Assembly (NCBI GenBank): GCA_003223515.1
Contig: QHVI01000032.1
Location: 1-50,663 of the forward strand
Direction of reading: 5' to 3'
DNA length: 50,663 bases
DNA from: Candidatus Angelobacter sp. Gp1-AA117
GTDB lineage: Bacteria > Acidobacteriota > Terriglobia > Terriglobales > Acidobacteriaceae
Shown: positions 50,512 through 50,663 of the stretch, piece after piece
How the letters are laid out: each line of letters starts with the position of its first letter
Position numbering within the stretch: the first letter of the stretch is position 1
Translations under genes and position numbers: made by a program
The notes under the pieces: generated by a model
The model's input: only the letters and a program-made list of their open reading frames with translations
What the model was told of the DNA's origin: nothing
Databases searched by the model: none

Positions 50512-50663
50512 TTAGGCTGCTTTCCTGAAAGCTACGAATTCCGTCCTGGTAACCGCCATACGCTGGGCCTTGAGCAGCAGATAGTGCAGATTCTTGTAAC
50601 CGCGCCCGCGCCGTAGCAAATTCTTGATGTTTCCATTCACAGCTTCGACCACGCCCATCGGAA
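50512..50663 (-). mobile_element. C-terminal end of an ISL3-like transposase (cut by the window edge)
   Basis: The minus strand encodes 49 visible residues, including MGVVEAVNGNIKNLLRRGRG and YKNLHYLLLKAQRMAVTRTE, then FVAFRKAA and TAA. The pattern 'V-E-A-x-N-G-x-I-K-x-L-L-R-R-G-R-G-Y' followed by 'Y-L-L-L-K-A-Q-R' is typical of the end of ISL3-family DDE transposases. The stop is 1 bp from the cydA start codon, so no terminal inverted repeat remains between them. The rest of the element lies outside the window, so it is unclear whether it is intact. Confidence 0.75.

Noticed and set aside
1-50663. Prophage, CRISPR-Cas, toxin-antitoxin or restriction system
   Set aside because: No phage structural, Cas, toxin-antitoxin or endonuclease genes were found; the only mobile-element gene is the partial transposase at the right end.

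Overview
This window looks like a chromosomal segment of an Acidobacteriota bacterium, most likely Terriglobia (Koribacter/Terriglobus-like). That placement is an inference. It rests on moderate-to-high GC content, a roughly 1,090-residue Oar-like TonB-dependent receptor with an N-terminal carboxypeptidase-regulatory domain, a homodimeric AceE, an IspA-type prenyl synthase, many small secreted proteins without recognised families, and families of short intergenic repeats. No rRNA, complete tRNA, CRISPR array or prophage was found.

Layout. (1) 1-10.8 kb: a surface-glycan block. It has the end of a glycosyltransferase, a radical SAM/SPASM protein, a tight operon (RmlC - sugar epimerase - RmlD - LhgO-like oxidoreductase - methyltransferase), two further methyltransferases, a GT4 glycosyltransferase and a UDP-glucose 6-dehydrogenase with an odd Asn/Gly/His-rich tail. 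(2) 10.9-17.9 kb: a secreted PQQ-type sugar dehydrogenase overlapping tail-to-tail with an Aas-like acyltransferase/acyl-ACP synthetase fusion, a secreted M20 amidohydrolase, a secreted DUF4177-like protein and the prenyl synthase. (3) 18.2-22.6 kb: two tandem secreted six-cysteine mini-proteins, a membrane-anchored thioredoxin-fold protein, and on the other strand two paralogous TPR proteins that each carry two retropepsin-like aspartic protease motifs. This is the best candidate for an undescribed system. (4) 22.7-26.8 kb: an ECF sigma factor / membrane anti-sigma-like protein / secreted protein operon and a membrane-bound GAF-containing histidine kinase.

(5) 27-32.5 kb: a degenerate E1-alpha-like protein, AceE, an internally duplicated DUF6328-like membrane protein and inorganic pyrophosphatase, all on the minus strand. 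(6) 32.8-37.3 kb: TlyA-type RNA methyltransferase and NAD kinase in an operon, a secreted YtcJ-like amidohydrolase ending on a fragment that looks like a tRNA 3' end, and a secreted VWA protein. (7) 37.3-38.2 kb: a 0.9 kb gene-free stretch with an imperfect duplicated element. (8) 38.2-44.3 kb: a pseudo-receiver/PilZ protein, a secreted HExxH/TPR protein, a glycine-zipper protein, a second PilZ protein, QueG and a coupled pair of secreted paralogues. (9) 44.6-50.7 kb: the TonB-dependent receptor with a strong promoter and terminator, then cydAB. A transposase fragment ends one base before the cydA start.

Only short-range cooperation can be argued: nucleotide-sugar and glycan genes in region 1, the peptide-redox-protease neighbourhood in region 3, sigma/anti-sigma control in region 4, and cytochrome bd in region 9. 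All functional calls come from reading motifs in the translated sequence; no database search was run.
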